Translations under genes and position numbers: made by a program | Notes under the pieces: model-generated | The model's input: the letters and a program-made list of their open reading frames with translations, nothing else | What the model was told of the DNA's origin: nothing | Databases searched by the model: none | Shown: positions 16,981-25,821 of the stretch, in pieces | Position numbering within the stretch: position 1 is the first letter of the stretch | Layout: each line of letters starts with the position of its first letter | Origin: Zoogloea dura | GTDB taxonomy: Bacteria; Pseudomonadota; Gammaproteobacteria; Burkholderiales; Rhodocyclaceae | Length of the DNA stretch: 43,492 bases | Direction of reading: 5' to 3' | Assembly: GCF_012927165.1 (NCBI RefSeq) | Contig: NZ_JABBGA010000033.1 | Location: 1-43,492 of the forward strand

Positions 16981-17952
16981 TCAAAAGCACTGCCACTCCT
17001 CCAGCAGGCGGTACTCGCTGCCACGCATGTCCTGCTTGAAACGTCCGTAACCGTCCGAGGACGAATAGCCCCCCAGGTCGAAACGCTCGCAGCCCTGCCC
17101 CCGCATCGCCTGGGCAGCATTCCACAGCAGGAAGTTGCCGGCCTTGCTGCGCCGGGCCTCCGGGCCATACCAGCCCACGAAGTACTCGGCACTGCGCGCA
17201 AAACGCACTACGATCATCCCGGCCACGGGCTGATCGTCCAGCAGCGCGCGACAGACGAAGAAGTCGTCCGGCACATGACGCTGCAAGGCACGCAGGAAGC
17301 CCACCGAGGTGCCGGAGAAGCCCTTCTCTTCCATGTGCCCGGCGTGGCGGGCCAGCATCCACTCCCGGGCTTCCTCGCTGGTGCTCATGTCGAAGACCAG
17401 GCCGCCGCGCTCCGACACCTTCAGGTGATTGCGCCAGTTGGCGGCCAGGCCTGCCCGCAGGGCGGCCTCGCCGAGCCGCAGATCGAGTACGGCAGAACAC
17501 CAGCCCGCCACACCGCGGGGCCTGAAGCCGGCCCGCCGCATGAGGCTGCGCTGCACATCCCCGTCCTCCAACCCCGGCGCCAGCAACAGCAGACCGCGCC
17601 GGCCGAGGCTCCAGCGCCGGCGCAGGGCCTTGTAGACCTCGCACATCACGTCAGCCGCGGCGTGGGGCACCAGGAATTGTGGACCACGATTGATCCGGGC
17701 AGCCACCGGCAAGCCGAGGACACGCTTGATCAGTACCTGGCAGAGCGCGAGGGCCTGCCCATCCAACTCGAAGACCAGGCGGTCCACGTCCCACCCCTCC
17801 GCCCGCTTGGCCTCACCATAGCCCCAGGACTGGGTCAGGTGCGGCGCCGGCAGGATCGCCTGGAAGTCATCCCATTCCCCACGGTCCGCCGCATGGCGGA
17901 CGGTGCAGGCGGTGTGCGCGCCACGAGGCGCGACAAAGGCAGCGTGATGCAT
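16981..17952 (-). CDS. FemAB-like aminoacyl/acetyl-transferase family protein
   Basis: A 323-residue protein of the FemAB type, made of two GNAT-like folds. Members transfer amino acids to peptidoglycan precursors. In Gram-negative bacteria related proteins are linked to exopolysaccharide or PEP-CTERM systems. Supporting segments are the early LTQSWGYGEAKRAEGW, NWRNHLKVSERGGLVFDMS, GMIVVRFARSAEYFVGWYG and SKAGNFLLWNAAQAMRGQGC followed by FDLGGY, the family's C-terminal pattern. Start is taken as ATG at 17952; a TTG two codons earlier is possible. The role in this organism is unclear, as no neighbouring gene gives a pathway. Confidence 0.8.
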   Translation of the reverse strand: MHHAAFVAPRGAHTACTVRHAADRGEWDDFQAILPAPHLTQSWGYGEAKRAEGWDVDRLVFELDGQALALCQVLIKRVLGLPVAARINRGPQFLVPHAAADVMCEVYKALRRRWSLGRRGLLLLAPGLEDGDVQRSLMRRAGFRPRGVAGWCSAVLDLRLGEAALRAGLAANWRNHLKVSERGGLVFDMSTSEEAREWMLARHAGHMEEKGFSGTSVGFLRALQRHVPDDFFVCRALLDDQPVAGMIVVRFARSAEYFVGWYGPEARRSKAGNFLLWNAAQAMRGQGCERFDLGGYSSSDGYGRFKQDMRGSEYRLLEEWQCF

Positions 17953-18054
17953 CGGCAAGGCCTGGAAAACAGACAGGCTGCGATGCTAAGGGCAGGGCAC
18001 CACGCTGTCGCGGCACGCCGTCACGCCGTCACGCCGATCACACGATGGCGCCGT

Positions 18055-18097
18055 AAAAAGAAAATCGCCTGCCCGGCGCAAGCCGATGGCAGGCGAT
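18055..18097 (-). terminator. Intrinsic terminator after ilvD
   Basis: On the reverse strand ATCGCCTGCC (18088-18097) and GGCAGGCGAT (18064-18073) pair as a 10-bp perfect stem. A run of TTTTCTTTTT follows directly. It lies 19 bp beyond the ilvD stop. Confidence 0.88.
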
Positions 18098-18115
18098 GGC
18101 GCAGAGCGGGAAGCC

Positions 18116-19957
18116 TCAGCGCTGGATCTGGGTCACGTCACGCACCGCACCGGTATCGGCACTGGTGGTCAACGCCGCATAGGCCTGCAGGGCAGCAGAC
18201 ACATAACGGACCCGGTTGGCGGGCTTCCAGCCGCGGGCATCCTGAGCGGCACGGCGACGGGCCAGCTCTGCATCTGCCACGGCGAGGTGAATGCGACGGT
18301 TGGGGATGTCGATCTCGATGGTGTCACCCTCCTCCACCAGGCCGATGGCGCCGCCACAGGCCGCTTCCGGCGAGGCATGGCCGATCGACAGGCCCGAAGT
18401 GCCGCCGGAGAAGCGACCGTCGGTCAGCAGGGCGCAGCTCTTGCCCAGGCCCTTGGACTTCAGGTAGCTGGTCGGATAGAGCATCTCCTGCATGCCGGGG
18501 CCGCCCTTCGGGCCTTCGTAGCGGATCACCACCACGTCGCCGGCCACGATCTGGTCGGCGAGAATACCTTCCACCGCGGCTTCCTGGCTCTCGAACACGC
18601 GGGCCCGGCCGGTGAAGGTCCAGATGGACTCATCCACGCCGGCGGTCTTCACGATGCAGCCCTTCTCGGCGATGTTGCCGTAGAGCACGGCCAGACCACC
18701 GTCCTGGCTGAAGGCGTGAGCCTTGTCGCGGATCACGCCCTTGCTGCGGTCCATGTCCAGCTCGTTCCAGCGGCGATCCTGGCTGAAGGCCACCTGGGTC
18801 GGCACACCGCCCGGCGCAGCCTTGTAGAAGTTGAACACGCCCGCGTCGTGAGCCTGCATCACGTCCCAGGTGGCCAGGGCTTCCGCCATGGTCTTGCTGT
18901 GCACGGTGGGCAGGTCGGTGTGCAGCAGGCCGGCCCGGCTGAGTTCGCCGAGGATGGCCATGATCCCGCCGGCACGGTGCACGTCCTCGATGTGCACGTC
19001 GGCGACGGCCGGTGCCACCTTGGACAGGCAGGGCACCTTGCGCGAGATGCGATCGATGTCCTTCATGGTGAAGTCGACACCGGCTTCCTTGGCGGCGGCC
19101 AGCAGGTGCAGCACGGTGTTGGTGGAGCCGCCCATGGCCACGTCGAGGCTGATGGCGTTCTCGAAGGCCTTGAAGCTGGCGATGGAGCGCGGCAGGGCCG
19201 ACTCGTCGTCCTTTTCGTAGTAGCGGCGGGCCAGCTCGACGATGCGGCGGCCGGCGTCCTTGAACAGGCGCTCCCGATCGGCGTGGGTGGCCAGCACCGT
19301 GCCATTGCCCGGCAGGGACAGGCCCAGGGCCTCGGTCAGGCAGTTCATGGAGTTGGCGGTGAACATGCCGGAACAGGAACCGCAGGTCGGGCAGGCGGAG
19401 CGCTCGATGGCGTCCACTTCCTCGTCGGAACAGCTGCTGTCGGCGGCCTTGACCATCGCATCCACCAGGTCGAGGGAGATCACCTTGGCCTCCCACTTGA
19501 CCTTGCCGGCCTCCATCGGGCCGCCCGAGACGAAGATGACGGGGATGTTGAGGCGCATCGCGGCCATCAGCATGCCCGGGGTGATCTTGTCGCAGTTGGA
19601 GATGCACACCATCGCATCAGCGGTGTGGGCATTGACCATGTACTCCACGCTGTCGGCGATCAGGTCGCGGGACGGCAGGCTGTAGAGCATGCCGCCGTGG
19701 CCCATGGCGATGCCGTCATCGATGGCGATGGTGTTGAATTCCTTGGCCACGCCGCCAGCGGCCTCGATCTCCCGTGCGACCAGTTGGCCCAGGTCCTTGA
19801 GGTGCACGTGGCCCGGCACGAACTGGGTGAAGCTGTTGACCACGGCGATGATCGGCTTTTCGAAATCGCCATCCTTCATGCCGGTGGCGCGCCACAGGGC
19901 GCGGGCGCCGGCCATGTTGCGGCCGGCGGTGGAGGTTCGGGAGCGGTACTGGGGCAT
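18116..19957 (-). CDS. ilvD: Dihydroxy-acid dehydratase
   Basis: IlvD converts 2,3-dihydroxy-isovalerate (or -methylvalerate) to the 2-keto acid, the third common step of valine, isoleucine and leucine synthesis, using an iron-sulfur cluster. The 613-residue length matches the E. coli-type enzyme (~616). Motifs include [20 protein letters not shown] at the start, [19 protein letters not shown], the cysteine segment [40 protein letters not shown] and [11 protein letters not shown]. Start at 19957 matches the family; the frame is open far upstream without homology. It is a single transcription unit with its own terminator, and is divergent from an amino-acid-type ABC transporter operon. Confidence 0.98.
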   Translation of the reverse strand: MPQYRSRTSTAGRNMAGARALWRATGMKDGDFEKPIIAVVNSFTQFVPGHVHLKDLGQLVAREIEAAGGVAKEFNTIAIDDGIAMGHGGMLYSLPSRDLIADSVEYMVNAHTADAMVCISNCDKITPGMLMAAMRLNIPVIFVSGGPMEAGKVKWEAKVISLDLVDAMVKAADSSCSDEEVDAIERSACPTCGSCSGMFTANSMNCLTEALGLSLPGNGTVLATHADRERLFKDAGRRIVELARRYYEKDDESALPRSIASFKAFENAISLDVAMGGSTNTVLHLLAAAKEAGVDFTMKDIDRISRKVPCLSKVAPAVADVHIEDVHRAGGIMAILGELSRAGLLHTDLPTVHSKTMAEALATWDVMQAHDAGVFNFYKAAPGGVPTQVAFSQDRRWNELDMDRSKGVIRDKAHAFSQDGGLAVLYGNIAEKGCIVKTAGVDESIWTFTGRARVFESQEAAVEGILADQIVAGDVVVIRYEGPKGGPGMQEMLYPTSYLKSKGLGKSCALLTDGRFSGGTSGLSIGHASPEAACGGAIGLVEEGDTIEIDIPNRRIHLAVADAELARRRAAQDARGWKPANRVRYVSAALQAYAALTTSADTGAVRDVTQIQR

Positions 19958-20254
19958 CTCTGGGAACTCCGTGTTCACGAATGGGTTGTTGCCAATCTTC
20001 CATTCTAGCGCCTGGAACCCCCGCTGCCGCCATCCTGATGCACCACGCCCTCGAGGCCAGCACTTCCGCATACGACAGTTCGGGTATTCCCCCATTGGCC
20101 CGATTCCCCGGAGAAGCCCTAATGACGCGACAAACAGCGCAGCCAAGGGAAGGCTGCCGGGCGGCACCAGCGCACCATTCGTTACATTTGGGCAAAGGTG
20201 TAGACAAGGTCCTTCCCTATGCTGGCACTTACAAAAAATAACGGAGACCTTGCA

Positions 20255-20395
20255 ATGAGCGCATTGCCCATCCTGGCGGCAGCCCTCTCTGCCGCCCTCG
20301 TCCTCGGCGCCCTCCATCACCGGCGCATGGCGGCCCGCCGTCGCGCCGCGCTGATCCCACTGGCCCGCCCGCGGCCTCATCTGCGGAAACGCTGA
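20255..20395 (+). CDS. Small 46-residue membrane protein leading the ABC transporter operon
   Basis: A short ORF encoding 46 residues, with CGGAGA seven bases before the ATG. The first half is hydrophobic ([18 protein letters not shown]), enough for one membrane helix. The rest is very basic ([12 protein letters not shown] and RPRPHLRKR), which predicts N-out/C-in insertion with the basic tail in the cytoplasm. The stop lies 24 bp before the livG-type gene, in the same direction, so it is the first cistron of the transporter operon. I do not recognise a family. It could be a genuine small protein or a leader peptide; translation is supported only by the ribosome binding site and position. Confidence 0.6.
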   Translation: MSALPILAAALSAALVLGALHHRRMAARRRAALIPLARPRPHLRKR

Positions 20396-20419
20396 CCCAC
20401 CTTTCTTCCGGGACACACC

Positions 20420-21187
20420 ATGAGCGAGTTCATCCTCGAGACCGCCGGTCTGACCAAGGAGTTCAAGGGTTTCGCCGCCGTTTCAAATGTGGATCTGAAG
20501 GTCCGTCGCGGCCACATCCACGCCCTGATCGGACCCAACGGCGCGGGCAAGACCACCGTCTTCAACCTGCTCACCAAGTTCCTGCCGCCCACCCGGGGCA
20601 GCATCACCTTCGACGGGCAGGACATCACCCGGGAAGCCCCCGCCGCCACCGCCCGCCGTGGGCTGGTGCGCTCCTTCCAGATCTCCGCCACCTTCCCCCA
20701 CCTGAGCGTGATGGAGAACGTGCGCATCGGCCTGCAGCGCAAGCTGGGCACCGAATTCCACTTCTGGCGCTCGGAGAAGAGCCTCAACGTCCTCAACGAC
20801 CGGGCCATGGAGCTGCTCGAAGCGGTGGACCTGACCCAGTTCGCCGACACGGTCACCGCCGAGATGCCTTACGGCCGCAAGCGGGCCCTGGAGATCGCCA
20901 CCACCCTGGCCCTCGAGCCGACGATGATGCTCCTCGACGAACCCACCCAGGGCATGGGCCAGGAGGACATCGGCCGGGTCGTCGAACTGATCCGCAAGGT
21001 ATCGGCCAACCGGACCATCCTGATGGTGGAGCACAACCTCTCCGTGGTGGCCAACCTGTGCGACCGGATCACCGTACTGCAACGCGGCAGCATCCTTGCC
21101 GAAGGCCCCTACGAGGAAGTCTCGAAGAATCCCCAGGTGCTCGAAGCCTATGTGGGCTCGAGCGACATGAACGACGCCCACCACTGA
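20420..21187 (+). CDS. ABC transporter ATPase, LivG type
   Basis: A 255-residue ATPase subunit of a branched-chain-amino-acid/amide-type (HAAT) importer. It has a canonical Walker [10 protein letters not shown], the Q-loop [18 protein letters not shown], the LivG-type signature [16 protein letters not shown], the Walker [11 protein letters not shown] and the H-loop MVEHNLSVV. The LivG-specific C-terminus is present ([19 protein letters not shown]). It acts at the inner face of the membrane with the LivF-type partner encoded five bases downstream. Start is ATG at 20420. The transported substrate is not determined by the ATPase sequence. Confidence 0.93.
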   Translation: MSEFILETAGLTKEFKGFAAVSNVDLKVRRGHIHALIGPNGAGKTTVFNLLTKFLPPTRGSITFDGQDITREAPAATARRGLVRSFQISATFPHLSVMENVRIGLQRKLGTEFHFWRSEKSLNVLNDRAMELLEAVDLTQFADTVTAEMPYGRKRALEIATTLALEPTMMLLDEPTQGMGQEDIGRVVELIRKVSANRTILMVEHNLSVVANLCDRITVLQRGSILAEGPYEEVSKNPQVLEAYVGSSDMNDAHH

Positions 21188-21192
21188 CCGCC

Positions 21193-21915
21193 ATGACCAG
21201 CGCCTTCGACCCCAAGCCCGAAATGCTGCGGATCAGTGATCTGCACGCCTTCTATGGTGAATCCCACATCCTGCACGGCATCGACCTGCACGTGGGACGC
21301 GGCGAGTGCATCACCCTGCTGGGCCGCAACGGCTCCGGCCGGTCCACCACGCTCAAGTCTATCCTCGGCCTGGTGGGGCGCCGCAGCGGCTCCATCATGG
21401 TCAACGGCAAGGACGTGATCGCCGAACCCACCCACCGCATGGCCCGCCACGGCATCGGCTACGTACCCGAGGAGCGCGCCATCTTTGCGTCCCTCAGCAC
21501 CGAAGAGAACCTGATGCTGCCGCCCCAGGTGGCCAGCGGCGGCATGTCGCTGGACGAGATCTACCGGATGTTCCCCAACCTGCTGGAACGCCGCTCAAGC
21601 CCCGGCACCAAGCTGTCCGGCGGCGAGCAGCAGATGCTCGCCATGGCCCGGGTGCTGCGGACCGGCGCCAAGCTGCTGCTGCTCGATGAGATCACCGAAG
21701 GGCTCGCTCCAGTGATCGTCAAGAAGCTCGGGGAGGTCATCGTGGAGCTCAAGAAGCGCGGCTTCACGATCATCCTGGTGGAACAGAACTTCCGCTTTGC
21801 CGCCCCCCTGGCCGATCGCCACTACGTCCTCGAACACGGCGAGATCATCGCCACCATCAGCAAGGAAGAGTTGCCCGGCCGCCTGGACTGGCTACACCAG
21901 ACACTCGGCGTCTGA
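21193..21915 (+). CDS. ABC transporter ATPase, LivF type, with Arg in Walker A
   Basis: A 240-residue LivF-type ATPase. The signature LSGGEQQMLAMARVL, Walker B LLLLDEITEGLAP and the H-loop equivalent LVEQNF are normal. The Walker A reads GRNGSGRST: the lysine that contacts the ATP phosphates is arginine (codon CGG). The partner ATPase keeps its lysine, so the heterodimer may have one weakened nucleotide site. Start is ATG at 21193, five bases after the LivG-type stop. A longer reading frame beginning inside the previous gene is a shadow. Function as an importer subunit is otherwise clear; the substrate is unknown. Confidence 0.92.
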   Translation: MTSAFDPKPEMLRISDLHAFYGESHILHGIDLHVGRGECITLLGRNGSGRSTTLKSILGLVGRRSGSIMVNGKDVIAEPTHRMARHGIGYVPEERAIFASLSTEENLMLPPQVASGGMSLDEIYRMFPNLLERRSSPGTKLSGGEQQMLAMARVLRTGAKLLLLDEITEGLAPVIVKKLGEVIVELKKRGFTIILVEQNFRFAAPLADRHYVLEHGEIIATISKEELPGRLDWLHQTLGV

Positions 21916-21950
21916 ACACCCGCACACCACACAACCAGAAGGAGAGAGAC

Positions 21951-23165
21951 ATGACAATCAAGAAAGCGGTTTCCATCGCGTGTACGGCCGCCCTGGCCAC
22001 CCTGTCCGCCGGCGCCCACGCCCAGATCTCCGGTGGCGTGGTGAAGATCGGGGTGCTCACCGATCTGTCCGGCACCTATTCGGACCTGGCCGGCTCCGGG
22101 GCGGTGCTGGCCACCAAGATGGCCATCGACGACTTCATCGCCAAGGAAAAGCCCGATTTCAAGATCGAGATGGTCAGCGCCGACCACCAGAACAAGGCCG
22201 ACATCGCCTCCAACAAGGCCCGCGAGTGGTTCGAGCGGGAAGGCGTGGACACCGCCACCGAGCTGGTCACCACCTCGGTGGCCCTGGCGGTGATGAAGAT
22301 CGCCAAGGAAAAGGACCGCATCGCCCTGATGAGCGGCCCCGCCTCCACCCCGATCACCAACGAGCAGTGCAATGACGTCACCGTTCACTACACCTACGAC
22401 ACCTATGCGCTGGCCAATGGCACGGCCAAGGCCGTGACCAAGCAGGGTGGCAAGAACTGGTTCTTCCTGACCGCCGACTACGCCTTCGGCCAGGCCCTCG
22501 AAAAGGACGCCTCGGCGGTCGTCACCGCCAACGGCGGCAAGGTGCTGGGCTCGGTGCGCCACCCCTTCCCCGGCTCGGACTTCTCGTCCTTCCTGCTCAA
22601 GGCCCAGGCCTCCGGCGCCCAGGTGATCGGCCTGGCCAACGCTGGCGCCGACACCACCAATGCCATCAAGCAGGCTGCGGAATTCGGCATCACCCCCACC
22701 CAGGCCCTGGCCGGCCTGCTGATGTTCATCACCGACATTCACTCCCTGGGCCTCAAGACCACCCAGGGCATGTACCTGACCGAAGGCTTCTACTGGGATC
22801 TGAATGAGGAAACCCGGGCCTGGTCGAAGCGCTTCTTCGGCGTGCAGAAGAAGATGCCCACCATGGTCCAGGCCGGCCAGTACTCCTCGGTGTATCACTA
22901 TCTGAAAGCCGTCAAGGCGGCCGGCAGCGACGACACCAAGAAGGTCATGACCCAGATGAAGAAGATGCCGATCAACGACTTCTTCGCCAAGAACGGCCAG
23001 ATCCGCGAAGACGGCCGGATGGTCCACGACATGTACCTGATGCAGGTGAAGAAGCCCGCCGAATCCAAATACCCGTGGGACTACTACAACGTCCGCCAGG
23101 TCATCCCGGCGGCCGAGGCCTTCCAGCCCCTGTCCCAGTCCCGCTGCCCCCTGGTCAAGAAGTAA
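21951..23165 (+). CDS. Periplasmic substrate-binding protein, Leu/Ile/Val-binding family
   Basis: A 404-residue periplasmic binding protein of the type I Leu/Ile/Val-binding fold (Peripla_BP_6 type). A Sec signal peptide (MTIKKAVSIACTAALATLSA, cleaved near AHA) is followed by KIGVLTDLSGTYSDLAGSGA, VSADHQNKADIASNKAREWF, and a central hinge region with WFFLTADYAFGQALEKD. AAGGAGAGAGAC precedes the ATG at 21951. It belongs with the two ATPases upstream and the permeases downstream. Family members bind branched-chain amino acids, amides, urea or small organic acids. I cannot assign the ligand, so no liv symbol is given. Confidence 0.92.
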   Translation: MTIKKAVSIACTAALATLSAGAHAQISGGVVKIGVLTDLSGTYSDLAGSGAVLATKMAIDDFIAKEKPDFKIEMVSADHQNKADIASNKAREWFEREGVDTATELVTTSVALAVMKIAKEKDRIALMSGPASTPITNEQCNDVTVHYTYDTYALANGTAKAVTKQGGKNWFFLTADYAFGQALEKDASAVVTANGGKVLGSVRHPFPGSDFSSFLLKAQASGAQVIGLANAGADTTNAIKQAAEFGITPTQALAGLLMFITDIHSLGLKTTQGMYLTEGFYWDLNEETRAWSKRFFGVQKKMPTMVQAGQYSSVYHYLKAVKAAGSDDTKKVMTQMKKMPINDFFAKNGQIREDGRMVHDMYLMQVKKPAESKYPWDYYNVRQVIPAAEAFQPLSQSRCPLVKK

Positions 23166-23189
23166 ACAGCGCCTGACGCAACCACGATC

Positions 23190-23216
23190 CCCGGCGTGCC
23201 CCTGCGGCGCGCCGGG
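23190..23216 (+). promoter_or_regulatory. Intercistronic hairpin between binding protein and permease genes
   Basis: CCCGGCGTGCC (23190-23200) and GGCGCGCCGGG (23206-23216) form an 11-bp stem (one G-U pair) with loop CCTGC. There is no T-run. Hairpins at this spot in importer operons commonly protect or partly terminate mRNA so that the binding protein is made in excess; that role is inferred here. Confidence 0.6.
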
Positions 23217-23229
23217 CATGGAGTGACCC

Positions 23230-24111
23230 ATGGAAATCCTCGGCGTTCCAACCGCCCTGCTGGGCAGCCAGTTGCTGGTGGGCCTGATCAACGGCTCCTT
23301 CTACGCAATCCTCAGCCTCGGCCTGGCCATCATCTTCGGCCTGCTCAACATCATCAACTTCGCCCACGGGGCGCAGTACATGATGGGGGCCTTCATCGCC
23401 TGGCTGGCCCTCACCCGCTTCGAGATCAACTACTGGGTGGCCCTGATCGCCGCCCCGCTGCTGGTCGGCCTGTTCGGGGTGATCCTCGAGCGGACCATGC
23501 TGCGCAAGCTGTACAAGCTCGACCACCTCTACGGGCTGCTGCTGACCTTCGGCCTGGCGCTGATCATCGAAGGCATCTTCCGCGACCAGTTCGGCATCTC
23601 CGGCGAATCCTACGAAGTCCCCGAGGCCCTCTCCGGCGGCATCCACCTGGGCTTCATGTTCCTGCCGATCTACCGCGCCTGGGTCGTGGTGGCCGCCCTC
23701 ACGGTGTGCTTCGGCACCTGGTTCATGATCGAGAAGACCAAGCTCGGCGCCTACCTGCGGGCCGGCACCGAGAACCCGCAGATCGTGCAGGCCCTGGGCA
23801 TCAACGTGCCGCTGCTGATCACCTTCACCTACGGCTACGGGGTGGCCCTGGCGGCCTTTGCCGGCGTGCTTGCCGCCCCGGTCTTCCAGGTCAATCCGCT
23901 GATGGGCTCCAACCTGATCATCGTGGTCTTCGCGGTGGTGGTGATCGGCGGCATGGGCTCCATCCTCGGCTCCATCGTCACCGGCATCGGCCTCGGCCTG
24001 GTCGAGGGTCTCACCAAGGTGTTCTACCCGGAAGCCTCCGCCGTCGTCGTCTTCGTCATCATGGTCATCGTGCTGCTGGTCCGGCCCGCCGGCCTGTTCG
24101 GCAAGGCCTGA
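23230..24111 (+). CDS. ABC transporter permease, LivH type
   Basis: A 293-residue inner-membrane permease of the HAAT importer family. Characteristic segments are the early INGSFYAILSLGLAIIFGLL followed by NIINFAHG, the mid LKLDH-like loop (YKLDHLYGLLLTFGLALIIE), and near the end VVVIGGMGSILGSIVTGIGL followed by GLVEG, the cytoplasmic coupling loop that contacts the ATPases. About eight hydrophobic helices are visible. Start is ATG at 23230 with GGAGTGACCC upstream. It forms the translocation pore with the LivM-type permease. Confidence 0.94.
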   Translation: MEILGVPTALLGSQLLVGLINGSFYAILSLGLAIIFGLLNIINFAHGAQYMMGAFIAWLALTRFEINYWVALIAAPLLVGLFGVILERTMLRKLYKLDHLYGLLLTFGLALIIEGIFRDQFGISGESYEVPEALSGGIHLGFMFLPIYRAWVVVAALTVCFGTWFMIEKTKLGAYLRAGTENPQIVQALGINVPLLITFTYGYGVALAAFAGVLAAPVFQVNPLMGSNLIIVVFAVVVIGGMGSILGSIVTGIGLGLVEGLTKVFYPEASAVVVFVIMVIVLLVRPAGLFGKA

Positions 24112-24133
24112 TCAAAAGGAGCATGTGCATACC

Positions 24134-25090
24134 ATGAGCACCCCGAGCCAAACGACCACCCTGATCAAGCCCGAAGTCCTCTACACCGGGCTCTTCATCG
24201 TCGGCCTGATCGCGCCCTTCGCGATCTACCCCACCTTCCTGATGAAGCTGTTCTGCTTCGCCCTGTTTGCCTGCGCCTTCAACCTGCTGCTCGGCTTTGC
24301 CGGCCTGCTGTCCTTCGGCCACGCGGCCTTCCTGGGCACGGCCGGCTACGTCTGCGGCCTGATGGTGCGGGATGTCGGCGTCACTCCCGAAATCGGCATC
24401 CTCGCCGGCACCGTGGCGGCCGGGCTGCTCGGCTGGGTCTTCGGCGTGCTGGCCATCCGCCGCACCGGCATCTACTTTGCAATGATCACGCTGGCACTGG
24501 CCCAGATGGTCTATTTCATCGTGCTGCAGGTGAAGGCCACCGGCGGCGAGGACGGCCTGCAGGGCGTACCCCGCGGCCACCTCTTCGGCGTGGTGGACCT
24601 GTCCGACAACATGGCCATGTATTACCTGGTGTATGCCGTCTTCAGCGTCGGCTTCTTCATCATCTACCGGACCATCCACTCACCCTTCGGGCAGATCCTC
24701 AAGGCCATCCGCGAGAACGAGCCGCGGGCGATCTCGCTGGGCTACGACGTGAGCCGCTTCAAGCTGACCGCCTTCATCATCTCGGCCTCCCTGGCCGGCC
24801 TGGCAGGGGCCACCAAGACCCTGATCTTCCAGCTGGCATCCCTGTCGGACGTGCATTGGCACACTTCCGGCGAAGTCGTCCTGATGACCCTGCTCGGCGG
24901 GCTCGGCACGATCCTCGGCCCGGCCGTGGGCTCGGCCACCATCATCACGCTGCAGAACGAGCTGGCCGACAAGGTGGGCTCGTGGGTCACCGTGATCATG
25001 GGGTCCATCTTCGTGCTCTGCGTGCTGGCCTTCCGGCGTGGCATCGTCGGCGAGATCCAGGCCCTGATCCACCGCGCCGGCATCCGCTAG
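24134..25090 (+). CDS. ABC transporter permease, LivM type
   Basis: A 318-residue permease, the second pore subunit. Family segments include FNLLLGFAGLLSFGHAAFLG, LAIRRTGIYFAMITLALAQM, ATGGEDGLQGVPRG, AIRENEPRAISLGYDVSRFK and LMTLLGGLGTILGPAVGSA. AAAAGGAG lies at 24115-24121. The ATG at 24134 is chosen, but a GTG at 24125 is in frame, and the ribosome binding site is somewhat far (12 bp) from the ATG. It is the last gene of the operon. A GC hairpin follows at 25111. Confidence 0.94.
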   Translation: MSTPSQTTTLIKPEVLYTGLFIVGLIAPFAIYPTFLMKLFCFALFACAFNLLLGFAGLLSFGHAAFLGTAGYVCGLMVRDVGVTPEIGILAGTVAAGLLGWVFGVLAIRRTGIYFAMITLALAQMVYFIVLQVKATGGEDGLQGVPRGHLFGVVDLSDNMAMYYLVYAVFSVGFFIIYRTIHSPFGQILKAIRENEPRAISLGYDVSRFKLTAFIISASLAGLAGATKTLIFQLASLSDVHWHTSGEVVLMTLLGGLGTILGPAVGSATIITLQNELADKVGSWVTVIMGSIFVLCVLAFRRGIVGEIQALIHRAGIR

Positions 25091-25110
25091 GCCAAACCTC
25101 TCCCCTCCCG

Positions 25111-25138
25111 GCGGCGGCCTGCAAAAAACGGCCGCCGC
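25111..25138 (+). terminator. Possible terminator hairpin after the ABC transporter operon
   Basis: GCGGCGGCC (25111-25119) and GGCCGCCGC (25130-25138) pair perfectly over 9 bp around a TGCAAAAAAC loop, 20 bp after the livM-type stop. There is no T-run on the right, so the hairpin could be a weak or Rho-assisted stop. Confidence 0.45.
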
Positions 25139-25204
25139 ATCGAGCACAGCGCGGCCGGAACTCAGTTCGCCGACGCGTTAACTCAATACCGGTGGCGATT
25201 TATT

Positions 25205-25456
25205 CAAATCTGAGGCACGAGAATTGAGATCCGGAGCTGCGGATTTCAATTCCGGAGGGCGAGATCTCAAATCTGCGGTGCGAGATCTCAAATCCGGGAG
25301 GCGAGATTTGAATTCCGGGGTCTGAGATCTCAAATCCGGTGGGCCGGATCTCAAATCCGGAGGGCAGGATCTCAATTCCGGGGAGCGAGATCTCAAATCT
25401 GCGGTGCGAGATCTCAATCCCACGGCACGAGATCTCAAATCCGGCGCCCCGGCATC
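25205..25456. repeat. Twelve imperfect 21-bp tandem repeats rich in GATC
   Basis: Twelve consecutive units of exactly 21 bp, with approximate pattern CAAATCCGG-N3-GCGAGATCT. The motif GAGATCTC, itself a palindrome, occurs at most unit junctions. Units 4 and 10 are identical. A partial unit follows at 25457. About ten GATC sites recur at 21-bp steps. There are no spacers, so it is not CRISPR. Because 21 is a multiple of three, several frames stay open and give meaningless heptad peptides (such as GFEISxx on the reverse strand). No ribosome binding site or family supports coding. It lies in the convergent interval between the transporter operon and the haem chemoreceptor gene. Confidence 0.93.
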
Positions 25457-25483
25457 GAGATCTGGGTGAAGCTGAGAGCCGGC

Positions 25484-25744
25484 GGCTTTCCTTTTTTCCG
25501 CGTTGGATTGGCCGGGATTTCGCCCCGGCGGGCGACCTCCTTTCTTGCTTCGCCAAGAAAGGAGGCAAAGAAGGCGACCCGCCTCCCCGGTCATCCGCTG
25601 CACGGACGACTCCCCTGCGCTGCTCGCATCGGGCGGCCGGCGCGGAACTCGTCGGCTGCGCCTCCTCAGACAGCCGCGCCGGAAGGCCCCGCCCGCTGCT
25701 GCGCTGCTCGGCGGGTCAGAACGGGCTTTCAGCAAGCACCGAGC
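25484..25744 (+). repeat. Left copy of a ~260-bp hairpin-rich element (inverted pair)
   Basis: This stretch matches 25822-26078 in inverted orientation over almost its whole length, from GGCTTTCC at the outer edge to CACCGAGC at the inner edge. It includes a 29-bp identical block (25508-25536 against 26026-26054). Inside are three hairpins: 25536-25565 (12-bp perfect stem, loop CTTCGC), 25590-25610 (8-bp stem with one mismatch) and 25637-25682 (9-bp stem). No protein is supported here. It may be a dispersed intergenic repeat family of the genome. Confidence 0.85.
25536..25565. repeat. 12-bp perfect hairpin with CTTCGC loop (left copy)
   Basis: CCTCCTTTCTTG pairs with CAAGAAAGGAGG around the six-base loop CTTCGC. 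The equivalent hairpin in the right copy has a different stem but the same loop in inverted orientation. Confidence 0.9.
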
Positions 25745-25821
25745 CTCTACGGAAAAACCGGTGGAGGCGAGACGCTGGGGTTTTGCTTGTGCGTTGATCA
25801 TCGCGCCCTGCTTCAGCAAAC

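Noticed and set aside
18012-18038. Three tandem 8-bp units (CACGCCGT-like) near the start of the FemAB-like gene.
   Set aside because: Too short and too close to background in GC-rich DNA to support a function.
25205-25456. A CRISPR array.
   Set aside because: Repeats are directly abutting with no unique spacers, the unit is 21 bp, and no cas gene is in the window.
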